Below are positions 14,251 through 20,580 of a stretch of 38,234 bases of DNA, piece after piece. This stretch comes from a virus. The position numbers and the translations under genes were made by a program. The notes under the pieces are model-generated. The model ran no database searches, had not been told where the DNA came from, and saw nothing but the letters and a program-made list of their open reading frames with translations. How positions within the stretch are numbered: the stretch's first letter is position 1; each line of letters begins with the position of its first letter. The stretch lies in IMG/VR virus record IMGVR_UViG_3300011115_000493, positions 1 to 38,234 of that record, one strand, 5' to 3'.

Positions 14251-14374
14251 TATTATTTTAATCACGATGCCGATAGCCCAAGCGGGTACTAAATGCGAAC
14301 CTGATAGCAGGGGAGGCTTTTGCTGTTGGGATGTAGAACGAGATGGCATCTTTAAACCAATATCCTGTGCATGA
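14222..14374 (+). CDS. Small secreted cysteine-rich peptide
   Basis: 50 residues. MLKTAMFLFSIILITMPIAQ-A is a typical Sec signal peptide, with likely cleavage after the AQA at 19-21. The mature part is about 29 residues with four cysteines (C25, C34, C35, C49) that could form two disulfides in the periplasm. It overlaps the SSB-like gene by 29 bases and the RusA start by 4. A perfect Shine-Dalgarno predicts high expression. The role is unknown; an envelope-acting peptide (superinfection exclusion, inhibition of a periplasmic protein) is an inference. Confidence 0.65.
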   Translation: MLKTAMFLFSIILITMPIAQAGTKCEPDSRGGFCCWDVERDGIFKPISCA

Positions 14375-14760
14375 TTATTCTTGATCTACCTTACCCGCCT
14401 TCAATCAATAATTATTGGTTGACTAGCGGGCATAGGCGATACATTAGTAAAAGGGGTATGGAGTTTAGAAAAGCAGTCTGGCTTTACTGCTTAGAATGGA
14501 AAATAAGCAAATTGGGAGATCAAGCCGTGATGGTTCACATTGTTTTAAGACCAAGATCAAAGAAGCTCATGGATATTGACAATTGCGCTAAAGCTATTTT
14601 AGACAGCCTAGAACACGCAGGAATTATTACTTCTGATGTCCAGGTTGAGCGTTTAATGATTGAAAGGGGGCAGCCAGTCAAAGGTGGCGGTTGCCGTGTG
14701 TTAATTGAAGTTATGTCCTCCGATAGCTCAGAGTTGAGCCTTTCACAAGAAGGCAGTTAG
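14371..14760 (+). CDS. rusA: RusA-type Holliday junction resolvase
   Basis: 129 residues, the usual RusA size. Key residues of the family are visible: D68 and D70 in MDIDN, K74, and D89 in ITSDVQVERL, after the N-terminal DLPYPPSINNYW strand. RusA dimers cut four-way DNA junctions, resolving branched intermediates before packaging. It fits the exonuclease/annealase module. The ATG overlaps the secreted-peptide stop (ATGA). Confidence 0.9.
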   Translation: MIILDLPYPPSINNYWLTSGHRRYISKRGMEFRKAVWLYCLEWKISKLGDQAVMVHIVLRPRSKKLMDIDNCAKAILDSLEHAGIITSDVQVERLMIERGQPVKGGGCRVLIEVMSSDSSELSLSQEGS

Positions 14761-14815
14761 GTCAGGTGCGCCAGCCATCTTTTTGGGCAAGCTGGCACTA
14801 ACTATGGGGATAGAT

Positions 14816-15028
14816 ATGAAAACAGTACCGTACAGAACCAAAACAGGTGTAGAGATTGGCAAGTATTACGAAAGAGATACTCGCCCTGAAATATCAGCCG
14901 ATATGGAGTTAATTCAAAGCATTATGCTTGGAAAATATGAGTCAATAAAGCGTAAAACAGCCATTATTTATGCTTATTTTTTAGGCATTACATTGACAAT
15001 CTTTTGCTTGTTTGTGTTTGCTAAATGA
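14816..15028 (+). CDS. Small membrane protein with C-terminal anchor
   Basis: 70 residues: a polar N-terminal 45 residues (MKTVPYRTKTGVEIGKYYER onward) and one C-terminal transmembrane helix (IIYAYFLGITLTIFCLFVF). I chose the ATG at 14816, 5 bases after GGGGA, over 14804. A GCCAGC/GCTGGC hairpin lies in the 55-base gap before it. Starts the chain of 4-base overlaps leading into the metabolic cassette. Family not recognised. Confidence 0.5.
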   Translation: MKTVPYRTKTGVEIGKYYERDTRPEISADMELIQSIMLGKYESIKRKTAIIYAYFLGITLTIFCLFVFAK

Positions 15029-15468
15029 GGGGTTCAAACACTTATTCTGAAAGACAAACTGTTGCGAACAGAGGTGAGGTGTTGTTTGAGCAGTATTGCA
15101 AAGAAAACCACTATGAATGTAAGCGAGTGGGTTTTGATGAGAAAAACAATGCTGTAAGCACTTTCTATGATTTGTCTACTCTACTACGCAATTTGCCAGA
15201 TTATGTATTAGTGCGCCCTGATAGCACCTATGTGGTCAATGTAAAGGGTACAGCCAACATTAAAAAGAAAGAGATTGATCTGCTGCCACTGATGATGGAG
15301 TGGTTTTCTAGTCGATCAGCGCCCTTAGTCTATGCTTTTTGTTTTGAACATAATGATCCCTTGTTTATTCATCCTGAGCAGATGATTGACTTGTACCGTA
15401 GATCAGTTGATAAACAATGGTCTGATGGGGTCATTTACCGTAATTTGAATTTAATGGAATTTGCATGA
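15025..15468 (+). CDS. Possible PD-(D/E)XK-fold nuclease
   Basis: 147 residues. The layout resembles small restriction-like or resolvase-like nucleases: E18 in NRGEVLFEQYCKENHYECKR, D59 in LPDYVLVRP, and N72-x-K74 in YVVNVKGT. The usual Glu of the ExK pair is replaced by Asn, a substitution seen in some family branches, so catalysis is plausible but not assured. Coupled by ATGA overlaps on both sides. Context (after RusA) favours DNA processing; a fold-only or inactive relative is the alternative. Confidence 0.5.
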   Translation: MRGSNTYSERQTVANRGEVLFEQYCKENHYECKRVGFDEKNNAVSTFYDLSTLLRNLPDYVLVRPDSTYVVNVKGTANIKKKEIDLLPLMMEWFSSRSAPLVYAFCFEHNDPLFIHPEQMIDLYRRSVDKQWSDGVIYRNLNLMEFA

Positions 15469-16082
15469 AACACGCTAGTAAGGCAGAATTAATTGCGTTT
15501 GAGCAGGAAACAGCGCAGTTGTGGGAAAACGGGGATTTACCGTACCTTATTCACCTTTCAGGGGGTAATGAGGATTTTCTGATTGATTTGTTTGGTGAGG
15601 CTAATGAGGGGGACTGGTTCTTTTCTACCCATCGCAATCATCACCACGCCCTTTTAGCAGGAATACCTAAAGATGAGCTACAGAATTCGATTTTGGCTGG
15701 AAATTCTATGTTTGTGTATTCTCGCAAGCATCGTTTTTTTACTAGCAGTGTGCTTGCTGGTACTACTTGTATTGCTGCTGGCGTAGCCTATGCCTTAAAA
15801 GAAGCGGGTAGTAGCAACCGTGTCTGGTGTTTTTTAGGTGACGGGGCTGAAGATCAAGGTCATTTCTATGAAGCGGTCCGTATGGTCGCAGGGCATGATT
15901 TGCCTTGTACCTTCATCATTGAGGACAACAATCGCTCAGTGGATACCACTCTAGCAGGGCGCAATCCCTTTGAGTTTCGGTTTAGGATGCCAGGATGCGT
16001 TATCCGTAACCACTACACCCCTACTTATCCTCATGCTGGTAACGGCACGAAGAAGCACATTATCTTTAAGGAGCGCAAGTGA
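15465..16082 (+). CDS. TPP-dependent enzyme, E1-alpha-like subunit
   Basis: 205 residues matching the thiamine-pyrophosphate-binding half of 2-oxo acid dehydrogenase E1-alpha. Seen in order: STHRNHHHALLAGIP (54-68), which fits the E1-alpha RxHxxxLxxG loop; the AGTTCIAAGVAYALK helix (98-112); and the TPP/magnesium motif G125-D126-G127 followed after 27 residues by N155-N156 (FLGDGAEDQG ... EDNN). E1-alpha is normally 320 residues or more, so this is a stripped-down core. It lacks the long C-terminal region with the phosphorylation loops. Partner is the E1-beta-like gene at 16633. Substrate unknown. Confidence 0.8.
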   Translation: MKHASKAELIAFEQETAQLWENGDLPYLIHLSGGNEDFLIDLFGEANEGDWFFSTHRNHHHALLAGIPKDELQNSILAGNSMFVYSRKHRFFTSSVLAGTTCIAAGVAYALKEAGSSNRVWCFLGDGAEDQGHFYEAVRMVAGHDLPCTFIIEDNNRSVDTTLAGRNPFEFRFRMPGCVIRNHYTPTYPHAGNGTKKHIIFKERK

Positions 16083-16636
16083 AGGTATTGGTTGCTTGTG
16101 AGTTTTCTGGTGTTGTTAGGGATGCTTTCTTGCGGGGGGGGGTAGAAGCTATGAGTTGTGATTTTTTACCAACAGAATCACCAGGACCGCATTATCAAGG
16201 CGATATAAGGGATGTATTAGATTACCCTTGGGATTTGATGATTGCTCATCCACCTTGTACCGATTTATCAGTTAGTGGGGCTAAACATTTTCCAGCCAAG
16301 AAATTGAATGGTAAACAACAATTTGGAGCGTCATTTTTTATGATGTTAGCAAAATCAGATATTTCTAAAATATGTATAGAAAATCCTGTTAGCGTTATGT
16401 CAACCTTATATTGCAAGCCAAATCAAATAATCCAACCTTGGCAATTTGGGCATGGGGAAACAAAGTCTACTTGTTTATGGCTTAAAAATTTGCCAAAACT
16501 TGTTCCTACAAACATTGTTAATGGGCGTGAAACTAGAATACACAAAATGCCACCAAGTCAAGATAGGTGGAAACTAAGAAGCATTACATATCAAGGAATA
16601 GCAGATGCTATGGCATATCAATGGGGTAATTTATGA
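16079..16636 (+). CDS. Cytosine-C5-methylase-like protein with poly-G tract
   Basis: 185 residues, GTG start overlapping the previous stop (GTGA). The N-terminus (VLVACEFSGVVRDAFLRGG, then CDF and GDIRDVL) follows the AdoMet-binding motifs of 5-methylcytosine methylases. AHPPCTDLSVSG has the catalytic-type Cys60, and E101-N102-P103 stands where ENV is usual. No target-recognition domain is present, so it is a short phage relative. A run of nine G (16134-16142) lies in codons 19-22, and the second half is visibly more AT-rich than its neighbours. The gene splits the two TPP-enzyme genes, suggesting insertion. Confidence 0.7.
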   Translation: MKVLVACEFSGVVRDAFLRGGVEAMSCDFLPTESPGPHYQGDIRDVLDYPWDLMIAHPPCTDLSVSGAKHFPAKKLNGKQQFGASFFMMLAKSDISKICIENPVSVMSTLYCKPNQIIQPWQFGHGETKSTCLWLKNLPKLVPTNIVNGRETRIHKMPPSQDRWKLRSITYQGIADAMAYQWGNL

Positions 16637-17148
16637 GCTATAAAGACGCACTAATTCGTGCCAATACCTATTTGGCTGCTGATCCTAAGACTAGGTTTAT
16701 AGGCTATGGCTTACTTAAAGGTCGAGCTTTAGGTACGCTAATCAATGTGCCAGAAGCCCAGATCATTGAAATGCCAGTTGCTGAGAATTTAATGATGGAT
16801 ATGGCTATTGGTATGGCTCTGGTGGGCTGCAAACCAGTAGTGTTCTTAGAGCGCATGGACTTTTTAATGAATTGCATGGATGCGCTAGTTAACCATCTAG
16901 ATAAGATCAGCACGATCTCCCAGGGCGAATTTAATCCAAAAGTCATCATTCGGTGCATTGTAGGCAACAAAAACAAGCCTTTATACACGGGATTGACCCA
17001 TATTCAGGACTTTACCGAAGGTTTACAGGCTATGGTGACTATGCCAGTAGTGCAATTAAAGACCGTTGCTGACATCAATTATTCGTATGAAAAAGCCGAC
17101 AAAGCCTTATATTCAACGGTTTTAGTGGAATATAAGGACTTAATATGA
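16633..17148 (+). CDS. TPP-dependent enzyme, E1-beta-like subunit (pyrimidine domain only)
   Basis: 171 residues matching the pyrimidine-binding domain of E1-beta/transketolase. EMPVAENLMMDMAIGMALVG (46-65) aligns with the xISEnxxxGxAiGaAl motif, with E51 as the glutamate that activates the aminopyrimidine of TPP. KPVVFLERMDFLMNCMDALV and TGLTHIQDF follow in the expected order. The C-terminal transketolase domain of E1-beta (about 150 residues) is absent. With the alpha-like gene it makes a minimal two-domain TPP enzyme. No lipoyl E2 or E3 gene is present, so a dehydrogenase-complex role is unlikely. Confidence 0.78.
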   Translation: MSYKDALIRANTYLAADPKTRFIGYGLLKGRALGTLINVPEAQIIEMPVAENLMMDMAIGMALVGCKPVVFLERMDFLMNCMDALVNHLDKISTISQGEFNPKVIIRCIVGNKNKPLYTGLTHIQDFTEGLQAMVTMPVVQLKTVADINYSYEKADKALYSTVLVEYKDLI

Positions 17149-18239
17149 AAACTAACAAATACTCGGATTTCAAGATTTTTCATGTGGCGGGGAAGCTAAA
17201 TTCGTTTTTAGAAAACACGGTCACAGCGCCCATTTATGTTCGTATCAAGCCAATTAACTTATGTAACCACGGTTGCTTTTTCTGTACCTACAGTACGGGC
17301 TTTAGGGTCAAAGACGGGGGCGAGGAGGAGCATATCCATACAGGTATGCACGAGGACATGAAAGAGGATGACACCATTCCTAGAATGAAAATGCTAGAGA
17401 TACTGCATGACCTATACAAAATGGGTGTCAAAGCAATCACTTACTCTGGCGGAGGTGAGCCACTCATGCACCCAGACATAGTGGAGATCATGGTCAAGAC
17501 TTTGGATTACGGTATGGATCTATCCATTATTACTAACGGTCAAAATTTAGCCAAGGAAAGAGCCGTGGTGCTGCGTAATGCGAAATGGGTAAGGGTTAGC
17601 ATGGACTATACCAATGGCGCAGAGATGAAGCGTTTTAGGAATGTTCCAGAAAAGAGTTTTGACAGCGTGATTAAGAATATCGAGGAGTTTGCGAAGTACA
17701 AAGCAAAAGACTGTGATCTAGCAGTTAATTATATTGTGCACCGCAACAATTACGAAAACTTGGGGGTGTTTACACGCCTATTGAAAAGTATTGGAGTGGA
17801 AAATGTGCGCTACAGCCCTATGTATGTACCAGATTTTTATAATTATCACAATGCCATTGCTGATTCTGTTAATGCTCAACTTAAAGAGGCTGCCACGCTG
17901 GTTGACGATAGCTTTAGCGTTAATAGCACTTACAACATTACTCCTGGCAGCAGTCACTCGCCCATCAGGTCTTACAACCGTTGCTACATCATGCAGACAG
18001 TGCCCGTCATCGGGGCTGACCTTGGGGTATACGCCTGTCACAACAAAGCCTACGACAGCACGGGGCTTATCGGTTCGCTAAAGGATCAGAGCTTTAAGGA
18101 TCTATGGTACAGCCAAGCAACCAAGGATTACATGATGAACTTCAATGCCAAGCGTACCTGTTTGCATGAGTGTTCTAATGACCGCAAGAATATTTTGATT
18201 AACGAAGTAGTACAAGCCAGTACCGATAACTTTATTTAG
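17145..18239 (+). CDS. Radical SAM/SPASM-domain enzyme
   Basis: 364 residues. Residues 34-47 (IKPINLCNHGCFFC) hold the radical SAM cluster motif C40-x3-C44-x2-C47. SGGGEP (101-106) is the SAM-binding glycine motif. The C-terminal region has further cysteines (C280, C298, C339, C343; GVYACHNKAY and CLHECSND) as in SPASM domains carrying an extra iron-sulfur cluster. These enzymes start radical chemistry on peptides, sugars or other small molecules. An insert at 55-75 rich in His and Glu is unusual. ATGA overlap with the E1-beta-like gene ties it to the TPP cassette. Confidence 0.85.
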   Translation: MKTNKYSDFKIFHVAGKLNSFLENTVTAPIYVRIKPINLCNHGCFFCTYSTGFRVKDGGEEEHIHTGMHEDMKEDDTIPRMKMLEILHDLYKMGVKAITYSGGGEPLMHPDIVEIMVKTLDYGMDLSIITNGQNLAKERAVVLRNAKWVRVSMDYTNGAEMKRFRNVPEKSFDSVIKNIEEFAKYKAKDCDLAVNYIVHRNNYENLGVFTRLLKSIGVENVRYSPMYVPDFYNYHNAIADSVNAQLKEAATLVDDSFSVNSTYNITPGSSHSPIRSYNRCYIMQTVPVIGADLGVYACHNKAYDSTGLIGSLKDQSFKDLWYSQATKDYMMNFNAKRTCLHECSNDRKNILINEVVQASTDNFI

Positions 18240-18247
18240 GGATAGAT

Positions 18248-19030
18248 ATGCCAAGGAAGAAGAAGATAGTAGAGCCAGCCGTACCTCAAAAGATTAAACT
18301 ATTCATAGCTACACCCATGTATGGTGGTATGTGTGCAGGGTTTTACACCCAATCTATTCTGCAATTGGTGAGCGTTTGCCGTGAACATAATATTGATTTG
18401 AGCTTTAGCTTTATGTTTAATGAGAGCCTGATAACACGGGCAAGGAACGCTATCACCCACCAGTTTCTCAAGAGTGACGCAACTCACATGATGTTTATTG
18501 ACTCAGACATTAAGTTTAATCCTGCTGACATAGTGCCTATGCTGTCGGTTGATAAGGAGATTATCTGTGGTGTATACCCTAAGAAGGAGATCAATTGGGG
18601 TAGCGTCAAGCGAGCTATGGATAATGGCGTACCATTTGATAAGCTCAAGAGCCATACGGGTAGCTTTGTGGTCAACCTAGTTGATTATGTAGGCGAGGTA
18701 ACCGTGCCTGTAAACCAGCCAGTCGAGATCTTTAATGGTGGTACAGGCTTCATGCTGATTAAGCGGGAAGTGTTTACCAAACTAGCCGATCATGTACCAC
18801 AATACAGCAATGATGTGGCTGATTTATCAGGGCAAATGCAACAACAAGAAAAGATTTATGAATACTTTGCCACTAGCATTGAACCTGAAACCAATCGCCT
18901 ATTGTCAGAGGATTATCACTTCTGCCGTATCTGGAGATTGATTGGCGGTAAGGTATGGGCAGCGCCTTGGTGTCAGCTAGCCCACATAGGTACATACGCT
19001 TTTGAAGGTAACTTAACGCCCTCGCCCTGA
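18248..19030 (+). CDS. GT-A glycosyltransferase-like protein
   Basis: 260 residues. After a basic start (MPRKKKIVEPAVPQ) the fold opens with KLFIATPMYGGMCAGF, followed by NESLITRARNAIT and a DXD-type motif D85-S86-D87 (MMFIDSDIKF). NGGTGFMLIKREVF and SEDYHFCRIW fit the acceptor and catalytic-base regions of family 2-like or Anp1-like enzymes. It would transfer a sugar in the cytoplasm. Last gene of the rightward unit, 8 bases after the radical SAM gene; its end overlaps the opposing gene at 19013 by 18 bases. Confidence 0.75.
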   Translation: MPRKKKIVEPAVPQKIKLFIATPMYGGMCAGFYTQSILQLVSVCREHNIDLSFSFMFNESLITRARNAITHQFLKSDATHMMFIDSDIKFNPADIVPMLSVDKEIICGVYPKKEINWGSVKRAMDNGVPFDKLKSHTGSFVVNLVDYVGEVTVPVNQPVEIFNGGTGFMLIKREVFTKLADHVPQYSNDVADLSGQMQQQEKIYEYFATSIEPETNRLLSEDYHFCRIWRLIGGKVWAAPWCQLAHIGTYAFEGNLTPSP

Positions 19031-19174
19031 TGGTCGCTTAGCAGTCTTAGCAGAATCTCTAAAATCTTTGGAGGTGGGTGCACCTTTAGCACCTACTGAT
19101 CTCATTTTCTCTCCTGAGCCTGCTGCTATTCTTTTTTGTTTAGCATGAATGTTTGCGTATAGTCCGTTCTTCAC
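19013..19174 (-). CDS. Small basic protein at the end of the late unit
   Basis: 53 residues with a GTG start: MKNGLYANIHAKQKRIAAGS, then GEKMRSVGAKGAPTSKDF and a basic tail. I recognise the pattern (GLYANIHAK, GSGEKMR, KGAPT) from short conserved proteins in cyanophages and other aquatic phages, function unknown. The start overlaps the stop of the previous gene (GTGA), and its 3' end overlaps the opposing glycosyltransferase by 18 bases. Confidence 0.7.
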   Translation of the reverse strand: MKNGLYANIHAKQKRIAAGSGEKMRSVGAKGAPTSKDFRDSAKTAKRPSGRGR

Positions 19175-19398
19175 CTACTGCACCCCCACCTTCCTCTAGC
19201 TGCCTTACCTCGTTTACCCTTCCAACTTTTAGACCTAGCACAAAATGATTTATGCCTTGGTCCTGATTTAGTTGGGGCTTTTAGTTTACTGCCTGTAGCT
19301 CGGTTATATTTGGCACGACCCTTGGCAGTTAAGCCACCACCAGCCTTGACTGATAGTTTCTCACCACGCCCAACCGATAGATTAGGTTTACTTGCCAT
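19171..19398 (-). CDS. Small basic protein, DUF6321-like
   Basis: 75 residues, very basic: LSVKAGGGLTAKGRAKYNRA, then TGSKLKAPTK and a Lys/Arg/Gly tail with two Cys. The GGLTAKGR-KYN-TG-L-P pattern matches what I recall of the DUF6321 phage family. Role unknown; the charge suggests nucleic-acid contact, possibly packaged with DNA. The ATG at 19398 is clear. Confidence 0.65.
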   Translation of the reverse strand: MASKPNLSVGRGEKLSVKAGGGLTAKGRAKYNRATGSKLKAPTKSGPRHKSFCARSKSWKGKRGKAARGRWGCSR

Positions 19399-19401
19399 AA
19401 T

Positions 19402-19518
19402 TTAACGGGTTCTTCTAGCCCGTTTAGAACTTTTAGCAATACGACTGGTCTTGCGGGGCAACCCACCCATGCGAGTGGTGCGAACTATAGGACTAGGAGC
19501 GCTTAGATTTTCTGGCAT
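19402..19518 (-). CDS. 38-residue basic peptide
   Basis: MPENLSAPSPIVRTTRMGGL followed by an Arg/Lys tail. It overlaps the upstream small gene by 26 bases in another frame and ends 3 bases before the next start. The overlap geometry and similar charge to its neighbours favour a real gene, but no homologue is recognised. Confidence 0.4.
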   Translation of the reverse strand: MPENLSAPSPIVRTTRMGGLPRKTSRIAKSSKRARRTR

Positions 19519-19651
19519 TTGTTTTCCCGATTGGTTTACGAGCAACAGTTAAGGCAATGGCTATGGCTTGCTTTTGAGGTCTGCCTTCCTTGACCATCTT
19601 GCTAATGTTAGCAGAGATAGCGTTCTTTGACTTTGATTTATTAAGTGGCAT
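19493..19651 (-). CDS. Small basic phage protein (KSKS...GRPQKQAIAIA type)
   Basis: 52 residues: MPLNKSKSKNAISANISKMV, then KEGRPQKQAIAIALTVAR and a basic tail. The pattern MPL-KSxSKxA-xxNI, then GxPQKQAxAIA, is a widespread short phage protein family with no known function. It lies just downstream of the endolysin. Confidence 0.65.
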   Translation of the reverse strand: MPLNKSKSKNAISANISKMVKEGRPQKQAIAIALTVARKPIGKTNARKSKRS

Positions 19652-19667
19652 GGTTTAATTCCTACGG

Positions 19668-20177
19668 TTAAGTAATCATTTGTTCAGCATTAGCTTCTAC
19701 TGTATCAGCCCTAGCAAGCCAGCCTTTTTCAAAGTGCGGATTGTTCAATGACTTGTAAAATGCTATTTTTTCTTCGGTGAAATGCTCCACCACATCCATT
19801 GGATTAGATTGCCTAATGAGAGCTTGAGTAATTGAACCGAGAACACCATCTGCGTCTGCTCCAACGGCTTTTTGCAAGCATTTGATTGCTCGCTTGACTC
19901 CCGCATTGACAGCAAAGTCGAAAACCACATAGTCCACCCCACTAGGTAAAATGTCGCATCCTGCTGGATTCCAATAATTCTGTTTATACAACGGTTTTAC
20001 CATTACTGGCGTTAAATCTTTGATTTCTTGGACACTAACAGGGCGATTGACATAGGCTTTCCAAGTAGCGATAGTCACTCCTAAGTTAGTAGCGCCCCCA
20101 GAATCATTGGGATCTTGAACGAATCCGCCTTCGCTTTTCATCAGCAGGTCAAAGGATTTATTAAAGTTTTCGATCAT
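19668..20177 (-). CDS. Endolysin, glycoside hydrolase family 108 type
   Basis: 169 residues. The N-terminus (FDLLMKSEGGFVQDPNDSGG) carries the EGG motif of family 108 muramidases, with E16 as catalytic acid, followed by ATNLGVTIATW. The C-terminal half (FAVNAGVKRAIKCLQKAVGA, DADGVLG) is the associated peptidoglycan-binding domain. It cuts the glycan backbone of the cell wall at lysis. No signal peptide, so release depends on the holin. It starts inside the end of the spanin gene (17-base overlap). Confidence 0.9.
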   Translation of the reverse strand: MIENFNKSFDLLMKSEGGFVQDPNDSGGATNLGVTIATWKAYVNRPVSVQEIKDLTPVMVKPLYKQNYWNPAGCDILPSGVDYVVFDFAVNAGVKRAIKCLQKAVGADADGVLGSITQALIRQSNPMDVVEHFTEEKIAFYKSLNNPHFEKGWLARADTVEANAEQMIT

Positions 20178-20580
20178 TAAAAATGCCTATTTGTTCTTTG
20201 AGCCAGCCCTGTAAAGACACCAATTGCTGTGTAGTTATCGCACACTTTTCAATAAAGGCAGGGTCGGAGGGGGTTCCATCAGTGCTGCTGGTGGATTTGG
20301 AAACGCCTGTTGTTTGATCGGTGTTGGGGAGGCGCATCCCACCATAAACACGCTTAATAAGAGCAATGCGGTTTTCATAATCAGATTTAACCTTTTGGTT
20401 TACTTGTTCAGCTTCTTTAGCTTTAGACTTATTAATGAGTTCCTGCTCTTTGGCAGCTAATTCCACCTTAGCCACATACGCATCGTACTTGGCTGACTCA
20501 TACTTGCCATACCCTAGTCCAGCTATTGCAAGAACAGCACAAGCAGCGTAGATATAGATTGAGATTGGTAAGGGAAACAT
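20161..20580 (-). CDS. Inner-membrane spanin (Rz-like)
   Basis: 139 residues: an N-terminal transmembrane helix (residues about 6-23, ISIYIYAACAVLAIAGLGYG), a long coiled-coil periplasmic segment (KVELAAKEQELINKSKAKEA onward) and a C-terminal globular end. This is the i-spanin layout. Spanins join inner and outer membranes and fuse them in the last step of lysis. The outer-membrane partner is encoded inside this gene at 20235-20378. Start at 20580 overlaps the holin stop by 1 base. Confidence 0.85.
   Translation of the reverse strand: MFPLPISIYIYAACAVLAIAGLGYGKYESAKYDAYVAKVELAAKEQELINKSKAKEAEQVNQKVKSDYENRIALIKRVYGGMRLPNTDQTTGVSKSTSSTDGTPSDPAFIEKCAITTQQLVSLQGWLKEQIGIFNDRKL
20235..20378 (-). 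CDS. Outer-membrane spanin lipoprotein (Rz1-like), embedded in Rz
   Basis: 47 residues in a different frame wholly inside the i-spanin gene. MKTALLLLSVFMVGC is a lipoprotein signal with lipobox MVGC (Cys15 lipidated after cleavage). The mature 33 residues are proline-rich (FPNPPAALMEPPPTLPLL), as in Rz1 o-spanins. AAAAGG lies about 14 bases before the ATG. The gene-in-gene arrangement is the one known from lambda. Identification rests on the lipobox, Pro content, length and position together. Confidence 0.85.
   Translation of the reverse strand: MKTALLLLSVFMVGCASPTPIKQQAFPNPPAALMEPPPTLPLLKSVR

Noticed and set aside
14708-14780. tRNA-like stretch: a D-arm-like TAGCTCAG...GAGC followed by a GCCTT/AAGGC stem with a 7-base loop
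   Set aside because: It lies in the end of the RusA gene, has C instead of T at the base before the would-be anticodon, no TTC-type T-arm and no acceptor-stem partner, so it is not a tRNA.
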